From: Tetrahymena elliotti 4EA
Lineage: Eukaryota > Ciliophora > Oligohymenophorea > Hymenostomatida > Tetrahymenidae
Direction of reading: 5' to 3'
Length of the DNA: 64,000 nucleotides
NCBI GenBank assembly: GCA_000231825.2
Contig: JH720303.1
Location: forward strand, 434,001 to 498,000
The position numbers and the translations under genes are program-made. Below the pieces are notes generated by a model that searched no databases, was not told the DNA's origin, and saw nothing but the letters and a program-made list of their open reading frames with translations. Below, piece by piece: positions 24,770-36,754 of the stretch; position 1 is the stretch's first letter; each line of letters starts with the position of its first letter.

Positions 24770-27700
24770 TCATTTTTCTATCTCTTTTTATTTTGTTTCA
24801 ACCAGTCTATCATATTCTAATGACATCAAGAAAATCTTCATATAAGCAACTTTAAGCTCGTTTGATGCTGTGATTAATTAGAGCTAAATTTGTTTTTGCT
24901 TTATTACTAAGTCTCCATTTTCTTCTGTTAACAAAACTATCTATTATTGGTGACGTTAACTTAAATATTCTAATTACTTATCTTTTTCTTCTATTTCTTT
25001 TTTACTAGTGGTGACACAGTTTTTCAAAACTTTATTTTCTTCTTCAAACTTTATCACTTCATCATTTATCAGTTTAAATTTTTCTTTAAGAACGTCAGTA
25101 ACCTTAGTTTATTCATTAAACTAAGTCTTTAAATTAACTACTTTAGAAAATTTAGCTAAATATCTGACGATAATTTGTTTATATTTTAATGTGATCTTTT
25201 CCATTTCTTGTTTTAAATCTTTGTTCTCTTATTTTATTTTATCAAATGCAATAACACTAACACCTTCATTTTTTGGATTATTAGAGGTAATTTAACGAAT
25301 CATTTATTACAAAATTAAATTTTCTTCATTTTTTAGTTGAATTCTCTCTTCTAATTCATTCAACTTTGCAAGTTGTTACTAATACTTCTTAATTAGCTAA
25401 GACTACTCATCTATTTTATTTTGATATTCTGTTTCTTTTTAAATACTGCTGCTACTTGATTATGCTTTTGGTGGTGTTGAAGATCTTTTATTTTTCTTTT
25501 CTATAACTCTAATTTTCTCAAGTAAATCTTATTATTCTGATTTCAGTTTATTGTTACTTTATTCATAGGTAGTTACTGATTTATTTAAAATAATTATTTT
25601 TTAACTCAAAGATTCAGTTTCATTTTCTTTTTCTACTAACTAGGAAACAAATGATTCATTAGCTTTAGTTAACTATTCATTCTTGTGTTGAATTTTTTTT
25701 AGTTTTTGTTCTTATTCATTAATAGTTGTTTGCAAAGCTTACTTTTCTTATTCCAATTACTATAATTTTTGCTTAAGAGTTTCCATTTAAACATCTTTGG
25801 ATTGCTAGTGTTATTATTCTTAGCTATTTAAATCATTAATCTTTTATTCTTTACTCTTAATTTCTTCTTTTAAACTTACTAATTATAAATTAATTGCTTT
25901 TAAGCTTTATTCTAATTCTTCAATTTTTTGCTATGAAACAAGAATTTATTTTTTTTACTCTTCAATCAATTTTTAATCAGTTTAATGCTTTTTTTCAAAG
26001 TCTGAGCTTTTGAGTTTTTGAGATTCTTCAATGCTGCTAAGTTTTCCTTTCAAATCTGAATTATCTTTTAAGCAAATTGCCATGTCTTCTTTGCTCTTTT
26101 ACTCGACTTATTATAATTTTTCTTAGAGATTCTTAATTTTTTCTTCTAATTTTTGTTGTGCATCATAGTATGTTTACTCTTTTTCATCCAACTCAGCTTT
26201 ATTAGATTAACTTGCTCTATGGGCCTCATTTTTTTCTACTTCTACTTAATCCATAATTATTTGTAGTTAATTGTTAGATTCTTTGACTTCAGCTAATTCT
26301 GAACTAAGAGTTTGTATTTATTGCTTTAGTTATGTAATTTCCCTTTCTTTTTATTAAATATTAGAATTAAGATTATGGATATCTCTTGTTAAAGATTCTT
26401 TAAATTAGTTTTTGCTGTCAATAGATTCTTATGATTCACGAATAAGCTTGGTTATCTCTGCTTATTTAGTTAAAATATCACTATCTTTTTGTTAGATCTA
26501 TTTTTTAAGATTAGTAGTTTCTTAAGTAGATGCTAATACATCATCTTTTAATTTTTTTACTTGTGTTTATAATGTATTAACTTATGATCCTAGCCTTTCA
26601 CATTCACTAACTTTATCTTAAAGACTACTTTCAAAATCAAATTTACTCTTTTCTAAATTTTATATACGCTCTTCTTTTTCAATGAGAGTAGAGTTGCTCT
26701 TTTCTTCTTTAGCCTAATCTTAAGAAGAGAGTTCTTCTTTAAGTTATTGATATTAAGAGTCTTTAAAGTCACATTGCTTTTGTAATTTTTCAATTTGCTT
26801 ATGCATTTCTTCATATTTAAGTTTTTATTCTTGATTTAATTCATTAATCTAAGAATTTGTCTCTTCTTTGAGTTACTCAAGTTCAGCAATTTGTTCTACT
26901 TACTCATTTACTTTATGATTTAATTCTTAAATTTCTTTCAAATAGTTTTGTATTTGATTTGACTGTTCTTCATTCTATTTTTTAACAGTATTGATTTACT
27001 CTTCCTTTTATGATATTTAGTTTTTCTCTCTTTCTAATTCCTATTCAGAGTGTATGGCACGTTCCTCAAGCTAGATATTTAGTTATTTAAATTCATCTAA
27101 CTATTGAATTTGTTTTTTTAATTCAATCTGTAATTCAGATAATTTATCTTGATTTTACTTAATTTTTTTTTCTTTCTCCTAAATAGCTTCATCTTTTCTT
27201 TAAATTTCTTCCTTTGATTTTCTTTAAAGTGCAGTTAAAGTTGTTAATTCTTAGTTTTACTCTCTTATTTTTTTCTCTAAATCTTCAATTACAACATTCT
27301 TATCTATTTCTCTTTGTTCCATCTATTACTTTTCTTGGGCATGATTATTTTCAGTCTCTTCAAGTGATACTTTAAGTACTTCTAACTCTTAACGAAGTTT
27401 TAAAAATGAATTTTGTGCTTCTTCGATCTCTTTAGAGGATTCTTCTTCCTGAATCTTAAGCTTATTTTAACTTTCTTCAAGGTTTTTCTAGAGTGAAAGT
27501 ACTTATTCTTCAAGCTAGATCTTGATACTTTGATATTTTTCATCTTGAATTTTAAGCTCATTAATCTTGTTTTAAATAGTTTCATTTTATTTGATAACTT
27601 CATCAGTTTTAGAATGAAGTTAATTTTCCAAATCAGAAATCTAAGTTTTTAATTATTAAATTTCATTTTAGAATGAATCTGATTACTCTTTTAGCATCTA

Positions 27701-30511
27701 TTATTGAGAGAGTTATTCTTTTTTACTGGTTTCTGCGCTTCCTAATTACTCACTTTCAAGCTCTTCAATTTCTTCTTTTAAGCCATCAATAATATCTTAC
27801 TTTTACTTTAATGAAATTTCCAAATTATCCAATTAATCACTTTAAGCATCAAATTATTCTTTTAGCATAGAGAGTTTTTCTTACAAATCTACACATAAAC
27901 TTGTTTTTTCTTCCTTAACTAATTTACTTTCTGTAAGTTCTTTCTATGTTGTTGCTAGATTTTCCTTCAATTCTTTATTTTCTTCTACTAGGCTCTATAT
28001 TTCTGCCTTAACTCTAGCTATTTCTTTAATAGATTAGTTAAATATTTCGTTTTTCTCTTTTAATTCTTAAGAATTTCTAGAAGATTATTCCTAAATTAGT
28101 ATTTCAAGGGAATTTGATTTTTTAATTGTCTCATCAAATTCTCTCTTCATGTTGCTGTTTTCTGTTTCCAAATCATTCAACTTCTTATTCAAATCTTCAA
28201 TTTCTTCTACTTTAGTTTTCAATTAGTCATTTAATTAAGTATTGCTTGTCTCGACCTCAGTAATTTTAGACTTAAAACTCTTAGATTCTGTTTCTTTATT
28301 TTCTTTAAGCACTTTTAGCTCTTCTTCTATTTTTTTTATTACTTCTTCCAAAGATTGTATTCTGATTGAGCTTTCATTCTTACTTGCTTCAGATTCTGTA
28401 TTCAATTTAGATATTTTACTCTCCAATTCTTTTTGGGTATCTTTTTACATAGATATTTCAACATTTAGTTGCTCTATGATCTTTTCAAAATTCTCTTTTT
28501 TCTATTTTGATATTTATTACTCTTCCGTTAATTATCTTTTTATACTTGCTAATTCTTCTCCTGTTTTTGCTTTAGTCTATTAAATATCGATCTGCGATCC
28601 TTTCAATTTTGAATTAGCATCGTTTCTTTCTTACTCAAGTTATTTGTTTTTTTCTTGAAGGGCTGCAATTGTTGACTCCATTTGACTTTTTATTGATTCA
28701 TTTTACTTCTGATAATCTGTTTTTTCTTTTTTATATCTCTCATCAAGCTCTTTTATCCTTTTGTTTTGTGCCTCAAACTCTTCTTTATTCTATACTTCTT
28801 TAATTTTATTCTATTTGATTATTTATTCTATTTCTTGTTGCAATTAAGCTCCAGTTTTCCTAATTATAAAATAAACTTATGAATTAAAATTTTATAGAAA
28901 ATTTATTACTTGAGTGATTCATTTTCCTGTTTTAATTTTTAGTTTTAGTCATCAACAACCTACTTTTCTTGTTAAAGTTATTAATTAAATGTCTACAAAT
29001 CTTTCACTTTATCCTAATAAATTGGAATAGGAATTTCATTTAGATTCCATTTACAATTAATCATCAAATCATCTTTTTGAGTCTTATCAAGCATATCCTT
29101 TAGCAACTCAAAAGGATTATCTAAATTTTTAGAACACACAGAGTCTCTGTTAATAAATATAAAAGTAGCTATATATTTAATAAGCTGTGTATACTTACTA
29201 GTGCTTACAGTCATAATAGAATCGAAGATAGCATAACTTGTTTCAAAATTGACCTTACCTATCAATAATGACTCTATTAAATTTGACCCACAATCTTCTA
29301 AAAACTTCTAAATCCTACTTAATAAATTTGATTCACATTTAAATTTCTCCTTTAAAACTTTTAAAATTTGATCATTGCATTATTTTTTAAGAGGATTTCC
29401 ACTAATAGGGAATTGCTCTTCAGTTATTGGGAATAAATGAATTGGAATAAGTTATCCAGAAAAAATCTTTTCTAAGATGCAAAAAACTTTTGGAGGACTG
29501 CTAAAACAGAGAAGAAATACAGCAATATTCAACAAATCCTATATAGTATTAATAATTTTTTTATTTCTATATCATGCTAAAAATTTTACATCTGAGAATC
29601 CTACAGTACTGTGGTACTTAGATAAAAAGGATAGAATGGTTTCTTTAACAGTTTAATGAACTTTTTATTTGACATCTTGTTAGCAATAAAAAAGCATTTC
29701 TTAAAAAGAATAATTTCCCTAAAAATTATTGTTGTATGATTGCTAATTATTTAAAATAATTTATTTTCATAAAATTCTATTTTTGTGAACGATTTTTACA
29801 ATATTTAGTGCCGTTGAAAAGAGTTTATAGGCTGAGCTTTCTTGCAATTCTTTAGTAACTTGAATCATATTCTTAAAATTTTATTCAACATCTGGCCTAT
29901 CATTTTAATATAAATTACATTCAACTAAATAAAATTAAATTAACCTACCAATTATCTATTCCAACAGCATTCAACCACATCGGAACTATCTTGCTGTCTC
30001 TTCCAAATTACATACCAAACTAAACTCATTTCAATACAAAATCATAATTAATATTCCATCAAAAAAGATAAAATTCTCCACCTAAAATTATTGAAAATAT
30101 TAAAAAGTTAAATGTTTACTTCCTTTATCATTTCTTCTAATTTATCTGATTCTTTTTTGCAGATATTACAAATTCTGTGTTCCTTTTCTGGCTTTTTTTC
30201 GTAACCAACAACCTATTTATAGAAATATAATTAAGTGTTCAAGTCATAGCTATTTCTGCAATTATAAATTTTGCTCAAAAATAAAGTTATAAACTATAAT
30301 CGTATTTAGAATTGTCTACTCTTTTTTTATTCTTGCCACATGAAGAACAAATGCTTCTGTTACACCTCTTACACACATGTTCTCTATGCATCATATTGAA
30401 TTTTTCTTAACACAATTCACAATTAGTCTTTTTGCCTCTTTCTACTTGAGTCTAGGAAGACCTATAACCTTAAGATCCAATACTGCTTAACCGCCTAGAA
30501 TTGTTATTCAT
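24770..30511 (-). CDS. FYVE-type zinc finger / giant coiled-coil protein
   Basis: 1774 aa; six introns near the 5' end (30213-30319, 30020-30119, 29897-29948, 29743-29799, 29539-29589, 28860-28909), then about 1360 codons without intron. N-terminus: a FYVE-like finger at about residues 27-85 with CELC, HREHVCKRC (basic R/HC core), CSSC and HRICNIC giving four Cys pairs; it is split by the first intron at KKR|VVGYE. Then about 280 helical residues (seen: GRDSKIVPMWLNAVGIDNW, FPITEEQFPI, YAIFDSIM) that could be RUN- or TBC-like; I cannot decide. Residues about 380-1774 are nearly continuous Glu/Lys/Gln coiled coil. FYVE domains bind PI3P on endosomes, so an EEA1/FYCO1-like tether is a reasonable inference, but in those proteins the finger is C-terminal. 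Confidence 0.88.
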
Positions 30512-31094
30512 ATTTTATACCTTATTTAAATTTTGTACTTCTATATTTTAAGTCTTTTAAGCTTTTTTGTTTTTGAGATATTTTGGTGATAAAAATGTAT
30601 AATTTTGTTATTTTTGATAAAAGAAAATAATGATTTAATAATAAATTAATTTAGGGATCATAATCTTTAAGATATGTTTGATTAGGTTAAAAGAAACTAA
30701 ATAAACTAATTAACTCCTATAAATAATAAAAGATTTAATAACAATTTAATAATTAAATTTAGTTGGTATTGAAGAATGCCTTTCATAGAATTTTTAGAAA
30801 GAGATTGCAATAAAGTTTAATTACTCTAAAATAAATAATTTTATTAAATATTTTTTTAACAAATATGGAGATGTAAAGTGAGTATATTAGTAAGTAAATA
30901 ATATATATAAATTAATTACTTTTCTTTATAAAATTTATATCAAATAACACATTTTAAACACCAATGAACTTTAATAGTTTATATATACAAGCTAGTTCTA
31001 GGTTAAACTAAAATCAATTATTTTTCATATCCATTAATGTATTAATTAGTAAATTTTTTTAGTTCCCAAAGCTACTTTTGAATAGCATAGGTTT
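30512..31094. other. Intergenic region
   Basis: A/T-rich spacer between two minus-strand genes. It should hold the promoter of the FYVE gene and the 3' end of the Yippee gene. No other feature seen. Confidence 0.6.
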
Positions 31095-31636
31095 TCAGTA
31101 AGTCCAGTGCTATTTTTTGAGTTAAGCTTTTTCTAAAATAAATTTACCTTCTTTGTATTTTTAAGACTCTTCAAATGCACGATCCTGTTAAATTAATTGG
31201 AATTAATATTATTTACTAGAGTTAATTTTAAAAATTTGAATTCTACATATTTCCATCCTAATACGGTGTGGCATTTTTTGCACAAAATATCACTTACTTA
31301 ATGCTTACCACTTAAAAGTATTCTTTCTTCTATAGGACCACAAGTAATATTTATCCTTAAATTATTATTTTACATAAATTAAACAAATAAATATAACAAA
31401 ATTTTCTATACACTGAGTTGAATAAGTAAGCTTTGCCATGTCTACCTTTAAATGCCTTTTTTATTTTGTTAAGTTAAGTTTAATCAATAATAGCCTTTGT
31501 AAGATTCTCTAAAATTTAAAAAATGTCAAATTAATACCTTCGAAATTAATTCATTATATGATGTTAAGTGTACCTAGCAGGTAGTACAGGTAAATATATT
31601 ATTTCCTTCAAGATAATCTAGATAGAGTCTTCCCAT
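31095..31636 (-). CDS. YPEL: Yippee-like zinc-binding protein
   Basis: 113 aa in four exons; introns 31456-31537, 31356-31411 and 31185-31246. The Yippee signature C-x2-C-x52-C-x2-C is exact: C17, C20, C73, C76. Other family blocks seen: [61 protein letters not shown]. Length matches animal YPEL proteins (about 117-121 aa). The fold is the beta-tent fold shared with cereblon/Mis18. Animal YPELs localise near centrosomes and spindle, and YPEL5 belongs to the CTLH E3 complex; which role applies in a ciliate is unknown. Very firm assignment. Confidence 0.95.
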
Positions 31637-32702
31637 ATTTACTCAACTATAACTATACAATATATATTTCAAACGTTTTTTAAATTCTACTACTATTTAA
31701 GAATTTTTTTAGAGCAGTTTCTTATTATTTTCAAGTTATTTTTAAAATTTACAATTGCATAAATATAATAAAAGCAAAGAAAATTTTGATTTTTCTGAGC
31801 CAACAAAATTTGCTACTATCTTTCTTTTCTGATAGCAATATCAAATAAATTATAAAATATAGGCATCTTATAATTAATAAATTAATTGAAAATGTTAATT
31901 TTTTAATCCTGATCTATTTACCTTCTATATAAAGATTGAAATAATAAAAAATTTTCTTTTTATATCAGAGCATAATGGAAATAGAAAAAAATTTTAAATT
32001 AATGATTGTGAGTAAATTTTTTTCACAAATTATTTTATTTAAAGATTATTATTGTTTAAATGAATCTAGTTTTGATAATCATGTAAAGAAACTTCAACAA
32101 AAATAGTTTTGATAATCTTGTAAACAAATTAAATTTAAATTATAATACAGACATTTCCTTCATTATATAAACTTTCCTTTAAGTGGTTCCTTTAAAAATT
32201 AAGACAAATTATATTATCAAATTTTTTTTTGTTTTATTAATTAATATATTTTGCAATTTTTGGAAAATATTTAGAATAACAGACTATGATTTTGTGTCTC
32301 TTAATTTTCAATATAAAATATTAAATCAAACTCATAGAATTAGAAATAATTTGATCAGCAGAGAAAATTTTAGTTTATTTTCTGATCCTTAAAAAGAATA
32401 TTTTTTTATTTCAAAACAAGCTATTTTTTAGAATAGATCTCTTCTGATAAAATTAATTTCCATTAAATAAACTATTATTAGAATATAGACATACAAAATT
32501 TAAAACATTAAAGTCTTTCATTAGTTTTGGAAATTGGACTTATTATTTCCTTACAAGTAGAAATGAATTTTATAAATCCAATCTCATTATGATTAAATTT
32601 ATTAAGAAGGGATACTCATTACAAAAAATTGTTTTATTACAAAAAGACATTTATTTTTTATAAAAATTAGTGTTCTTTTTTTTTAAATTTTAATCCTCAA
32701 AC
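31637..32702. other. Intergenic region
   Basis: A/T-rich spacer. A frame on the plus strand, 32183-32566, stays open for about 128 codons when TAA/TAG are Gln, but has no ATG near its start, no recognisable protein and a composition like the surrounding spacer, so it is not called. Confidence 0.5.
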
Positions 32703-33783
32703 TCATAATTCTCCACATTCTTCAATAACAACAGGAACTTTAGGTTTATTTGTTTAACCTACAACAGGAGTATTTTCTATTTTTCTTAAAACTTGCATAC
32801 TAGCTTAATCTATAATTTTTCCAAAAACAACATGCTTTCTGTCTAACCATTCACATTTATTGCAGGTTAAAAAAAATTAAGAGCCATTAGTGTTTGGACC
32901 AGAATTAGCCTAAAATAATTATTCTAATTGTTAATACATATTTTTTAACTTTAGATAAATTACCATAGAGAGTATACCAGGTTCGTCATGTTTTAAAATG
33001 AAATTTTCGTCATCGAATTTTTCTCCATAAATGCTTGCATTACCAGTTCCATCATTCTGTTTGATAAAAGTTAAATATTTTATTATTTTCTACCAATTAA
33101 ATTCATTTAAATCTATGTATTTGATTTATCAAAATTATTTTATTTTTAGAAATGTTTATTTGTAATTAATAAAATATTGTTGTTATTTTTTATTAATTAC
33201 CATAATAAAATCACCACCTTAGATCATAAAATCTTTAATAATTCTATGAAATGTGCAACCTTTGAAACCTGCAGGTTAATCAAATCTTTTGAACTCTCCA
33301 GTACACATTTATCTAAAATTTTCAGCTGTTTTAGGGCAAACATCTTTAAATAATTCAATTTTAATTCTTCCTGCCTTGTGGCCGCCTTTAAAATAAGAAA
33401 ATGATATCAGACATTTAATGATTTTTTTCAATGAGATGATTAAAATTTTAAATATAAATATTTGTTTAAGAGAATATTCATTGAGTTAAACTAACTTAAA
33501 TTCAGGTAGGTGATATTTTAGAAATATTTAATTCTTTTTGAATAATTTAAATGAATTTAAAGAATGCTATTTATATGCTAGTTTAATTTGGCGCATTTTG
33601 TTCTCATTTTAAAAGAAAAAAAATAGATCATGAAAGAAAAGAAATGAGAAGAGTTAGGCGCGAATTAAGAAATTTTGTTGCATTTACAAAATTAATGTCA
33701 AAAATATTTTTAAAAAACTAATTACCTATTGTTATATCAAAAAAGACAACAGGATTTTCTTTATCTCTAAGAACACCAGCCAT
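32703..33783 (-). CDS. PPIH: Cyclophilin H-type peptidyl-prolyl isomerase
   Basis: 180 aa in four exons; introns 33386-33725 (340 nt), 33057-33200 and 32910-32963. Starts [19 protein letters not shown]. Catalytic core present: [15 protein letters not shown] (Arg, Phe, Gln), [16 protein letters not shown], and [12 protein letters not shown] (Trp, His). The features that separate PPIH from cyclophilin A are present: [16 protein letters not shown] and the C-terminal [15 protein letters not shown]. Family knowledge: PPIH (USA-CYP) binds PRP4 in the U4/U6.U5 tri-snRNP. Inference: nuclear, splicing-associated prolyl isomerase. It is divergent from the PABP gene with a 694-nt shared 5' region. Confidence 0.93.
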
Positions 33784-34477
33784 TTTTGTTAAGGAAATAT
33801 TGCGAATAATTAAATTTTTTACTTTTAAATAGAAAGAATACAATTTATATTGTTAATTTCAATGATAAAGCAAGATATCTTTGTTAAATTCAATTTATAA
33901 AAAACAAGGATGATGATAATAATATACTACTGATTGTCTATCAAAATTTTATCAAAACCACCAAAGAAAAATTATTGTGGTTAATAAGGTTATAGCTGAG
34001 AATATTATAACTGATAAAAATATTTTAGATTATGTAATGAAGAATTATTATTAGATAGGATGGTTGGTTGGTTGAGACAAATTATAAATAAAGAGCTGAT
34101 TATCAAATAGAAAAACTAGAAGAAACAAAATAATAAAGGTTAATATTATATAAAAACATATCATTTATATCTTTTTGTTTTTCTTATTAGGAAATTTTTC
34201 ATATCAAAGATATGAGGAAATGATAAACGAACAAACAAACTAACAAACACACGTTCATTATTATTATCTTTGATTTTAATATCAGGACAGATTTAACATA
34301 GCAAATTTATTGATTTTGAGAAGAAAAAAAGGCAAAAGAATCAAATTTTAAAAAGGAACAAGGTCTTGAAAATCTATAATAACTTTATCAAAATAATTTA
34401 ACAATTTTACCTAATTTTGTTTAAAAAAAAAAAAAAAACCAAAAAAAAAGAAAAAAAAAACAAGCAAAAAAGAAAAA
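33784..34477. other. Shared 5' region of divergent PPIH and PABP genes
   Basis: Head-to-head spacer of 694 nt, so it must hold both promoters. Contains a CAAA/CTAA microsatellite-like run near 34225-34252 and an A-rich tract adjoining the PABP start (listed separately). Confidence 0.65.
34423..34477 (+). promoter_or_regulatory. A-rich leader just before the PABP start codon
   Basis: 48 of 55 bases are A, starting with a run of 16 As and broken only by C/G singles or a CC pair. It ends at the ATG. Animal PABPC1 mRNAs carry a comparable A-rich element in the 5' UTR that PABP itself binds to repress its own translation (established). A-rich leaders are common in ciliates, but this is longer and purer than the other leaders in this window. 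Confidence 0.55.
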
Positions 34478-36754
34478 ATGAGCAAAACTGAAGTTATGTT
34501 CGATTCCACCAAAGCCCAAGTTGGTTTAAGAATCAGAAATTTACCTGAATCTTGCACCGATGAATTATTATTCGCTCAAGTATTCTAGAAGTTGAAAATT
34601 GATACTAAGAAGGTCAAGGCTTACAAAGTTAAGGGTCACAAGACTTTCTTTAATTGTTTGGGTAACGCTTTTGTTTACTTCGAATCTGAAGAAGCTGCTG
34701 AAGATGCCATGAAAAAGATGATCGGATTCTAGCTCCATGATAAGGATATTACTTGCAGTTTTTTGATGCCCACCCATGAATTGAAGCTCAAGAATGACAA
34801 GAACATCTACGTAAAGAACTTAAAGAGTACTATTACTCAAAAGCAATTCTACGAAGCTGCTTCTGCTCACGGTAGTGTCTTATCAATTCACTTAAAAACT
34901 AACAATCTTGGTAAGCAAGAAGGTTACGCTAACTACAAGTCATAACCTTCCGCTTTAGAAGCTTAAACTAAGGGTTTGATTATCGATGGAGTTGTTTATT
35001 CTGCTAAGATTTTAAAATAAGACTAATAAGTCAAGAAGGGAGTTATGAGCACCAAAAACAGAAATATTGAATTGCATTTCGATTTACCTCTCATTATGGA
35101 TGGCAAAACTGAAGCTGATTTTGAAAACTAACTTAGAGCTTAAATAACTGAAAAATTCAATCTTCATCCCACTTCCGTCTTCGTTTGGGGTAAGAGAGCT
35201 CGTCACTTTGGCTAAGCAAGTGAAAAAACCATCAAAGAATCCTTCGGTTTAGTTAAAGAAACTGATGTTTCCGACTGTGGTGCCCCCAATCAAGAAGGTG
35301 TTCACCCTTGCTATTTAAAAGGAGAAAATACCACTTGCCCTATCCTCAAATATTTCCACAAGAAGGCTTTCGTTTGCTTTGATTTGAAAACTGAAGCCTA
35401 ATAATTCTTAGACTAATTCTATTCTGTTGTAGAGGGTGAAGGCCTTAAATTCGCTTTCAAGGATTCCTAAGATTAAGCTGTTGTATACTCAGTTGACAGA
35501 TGCATTCCTTAAGTTAGAGGTATAGACAAGGCATAAAAGGAACTCGAAGAAAAGCTTAACCCTAAGGTTGTTGACAAGAGATACATTTTCCTTAAGAACT
35601 TGAAGAAGGATGTCACAGTTGAATAGATTGTCAAGCATATTGAAGACAGTTCCAACACTAAAGTTGTCTCAGTTAAGTTGAGCTCTCCTAATGAAGCTAC
35701 CTTTATTAGAGATGCTTCAAAGAAAACTGCTGAAACTAGATTTGCTACTATCTAACTCGAAGATGCTGAAAAATCTAGTCAATTTATTGCCTCATTCAAG
35801 GCCGAACAAAAAGCTAGAGAAAAGTTCAGCGAATTATACGAAAGCTATAAGTATGCTAACTACTTAGCTCCTAAGTAATTACATAAGCAAGAACTTAAGG
35901 AAAAGAATGAAAAGAACAAGAAGTAATAAGCTAACTAAAACAAATAGCTTCCTAACTAATTTGCTTTCTTACCTCCTTTCCTCTATAATATGTTCGGTAA
36001 CAAAATGCCTATTCCTATCTTAAGAAACAACTTACCCATGCCACCCATGAATAGAATGCCCATGAATTTCCCTGCTCCTCAATTCAATAACAATTTCAGA
36101 AATTAACAAGGATAAAACTAAAACAGAAACTCCAGCAGTGTCCCTCCTGCCCAATTCAATCAATAACCTAACAGAAATCAAAATAACAACAACAATAATA
36201 ATAATTATGTTAAGAATAACTACAATAATAACAATGCTAGAAACAATTCTATTGGTTAACAAAGAAATTATATCAATAACAGATAACTTCAATAAAATAA
36301 CAACAACAGAACTTACAACCAAAGAAACACTGCTAACGTTAACAATTAGAGATATCAAAATAATGATAAGAACAGACCCAACAATCTCTAAAAGCCTAAT
36401 ACTCAACCTGAAAAGAAGGGACCTCTTGCTCAACCTGCTAATGCTCCTGCTTCCAAGGCTCCTATTATCTAGCCTACTTTACCTCCTAAACAATTAGTCA
36501 TTCCTAAGATTGAAGATCTTAAGGATTAGACTGATGAAGTCAAGAAGTAAATCCTTGGTAAGCCTTTATTAGAAAAGGTTACACAAGAACTTCCTGAAGA
36601 CCAAAAGAAGAATGCTCCTAAAGTTACTGCTATGCTTCTTGATTTCGAAATTAATGAGCCTGAAGAAATTATTGAAATGCTTAATGATGTTAATGAACTC
36701 AGAGAATAAATTACTGCTGCCTTGGAACTCATGCAAGAAAGTACCGCCTAATGA
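34478..36754 (+). CDS. PAB: Divergent poly(A)-binding protein with MLLE domain
   Basis: Intronless, 758 aa. Four RRM-like units: about residues 13-90 (LRIRNLPES), 107-180 (NIYVKNLK), 193-325 and 366-445 (RYIFLKNLK). The third is stretched by an insertion near residues 263-290 containing Cys and Gly. An Asn/Gln/Pro/Met-rich linker (about 490-690) follows, then a C-terminal PABC/MLLE domain at about 709-752 (APKVTAMLLDFEINEPEEIIEML). Order RRM x4, linker, MLLE is that of cytoplasmic PABP. Codons are strongly biased to AAG, GCT, ATC and TTC and the gene is visibly richer in G/C than its neighbours, as for a highly expressed protein. Role: binds mRNA poly(A) tails; MLLE binds PAM2 motifs. Confidence 0.92.

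Noticed and set aside
28242..28583. 113-codon plus-strand frame
   Set aside because: It is antisense to the continuous coiled-coil frame of the FYVE protein, whose codon structure is intact across the same bases.
30213..30319. FYVE finger broken by frameshift
   Set aside because: The apparent break is a 107-nt intron; splicing gives KKR|VVGYEKK and the last Cys pair in frame.
32183..32566. Open frame of about 128 codons on the plus strand
   Set aside because: No ATG at its start and no recognisable protein; open runs of this size are expected by chance when TGA is the only stop in A/T-rich DNA.
36032..36497. Overlapping frames of 119 and 133 codons on both strands, hydrophobic
   Set aside because: Both are shadows of the Asn/Gln-rich linker of the PABP gene, where AAC/AAT repeats read as Ile/Leu/Val in other frames.
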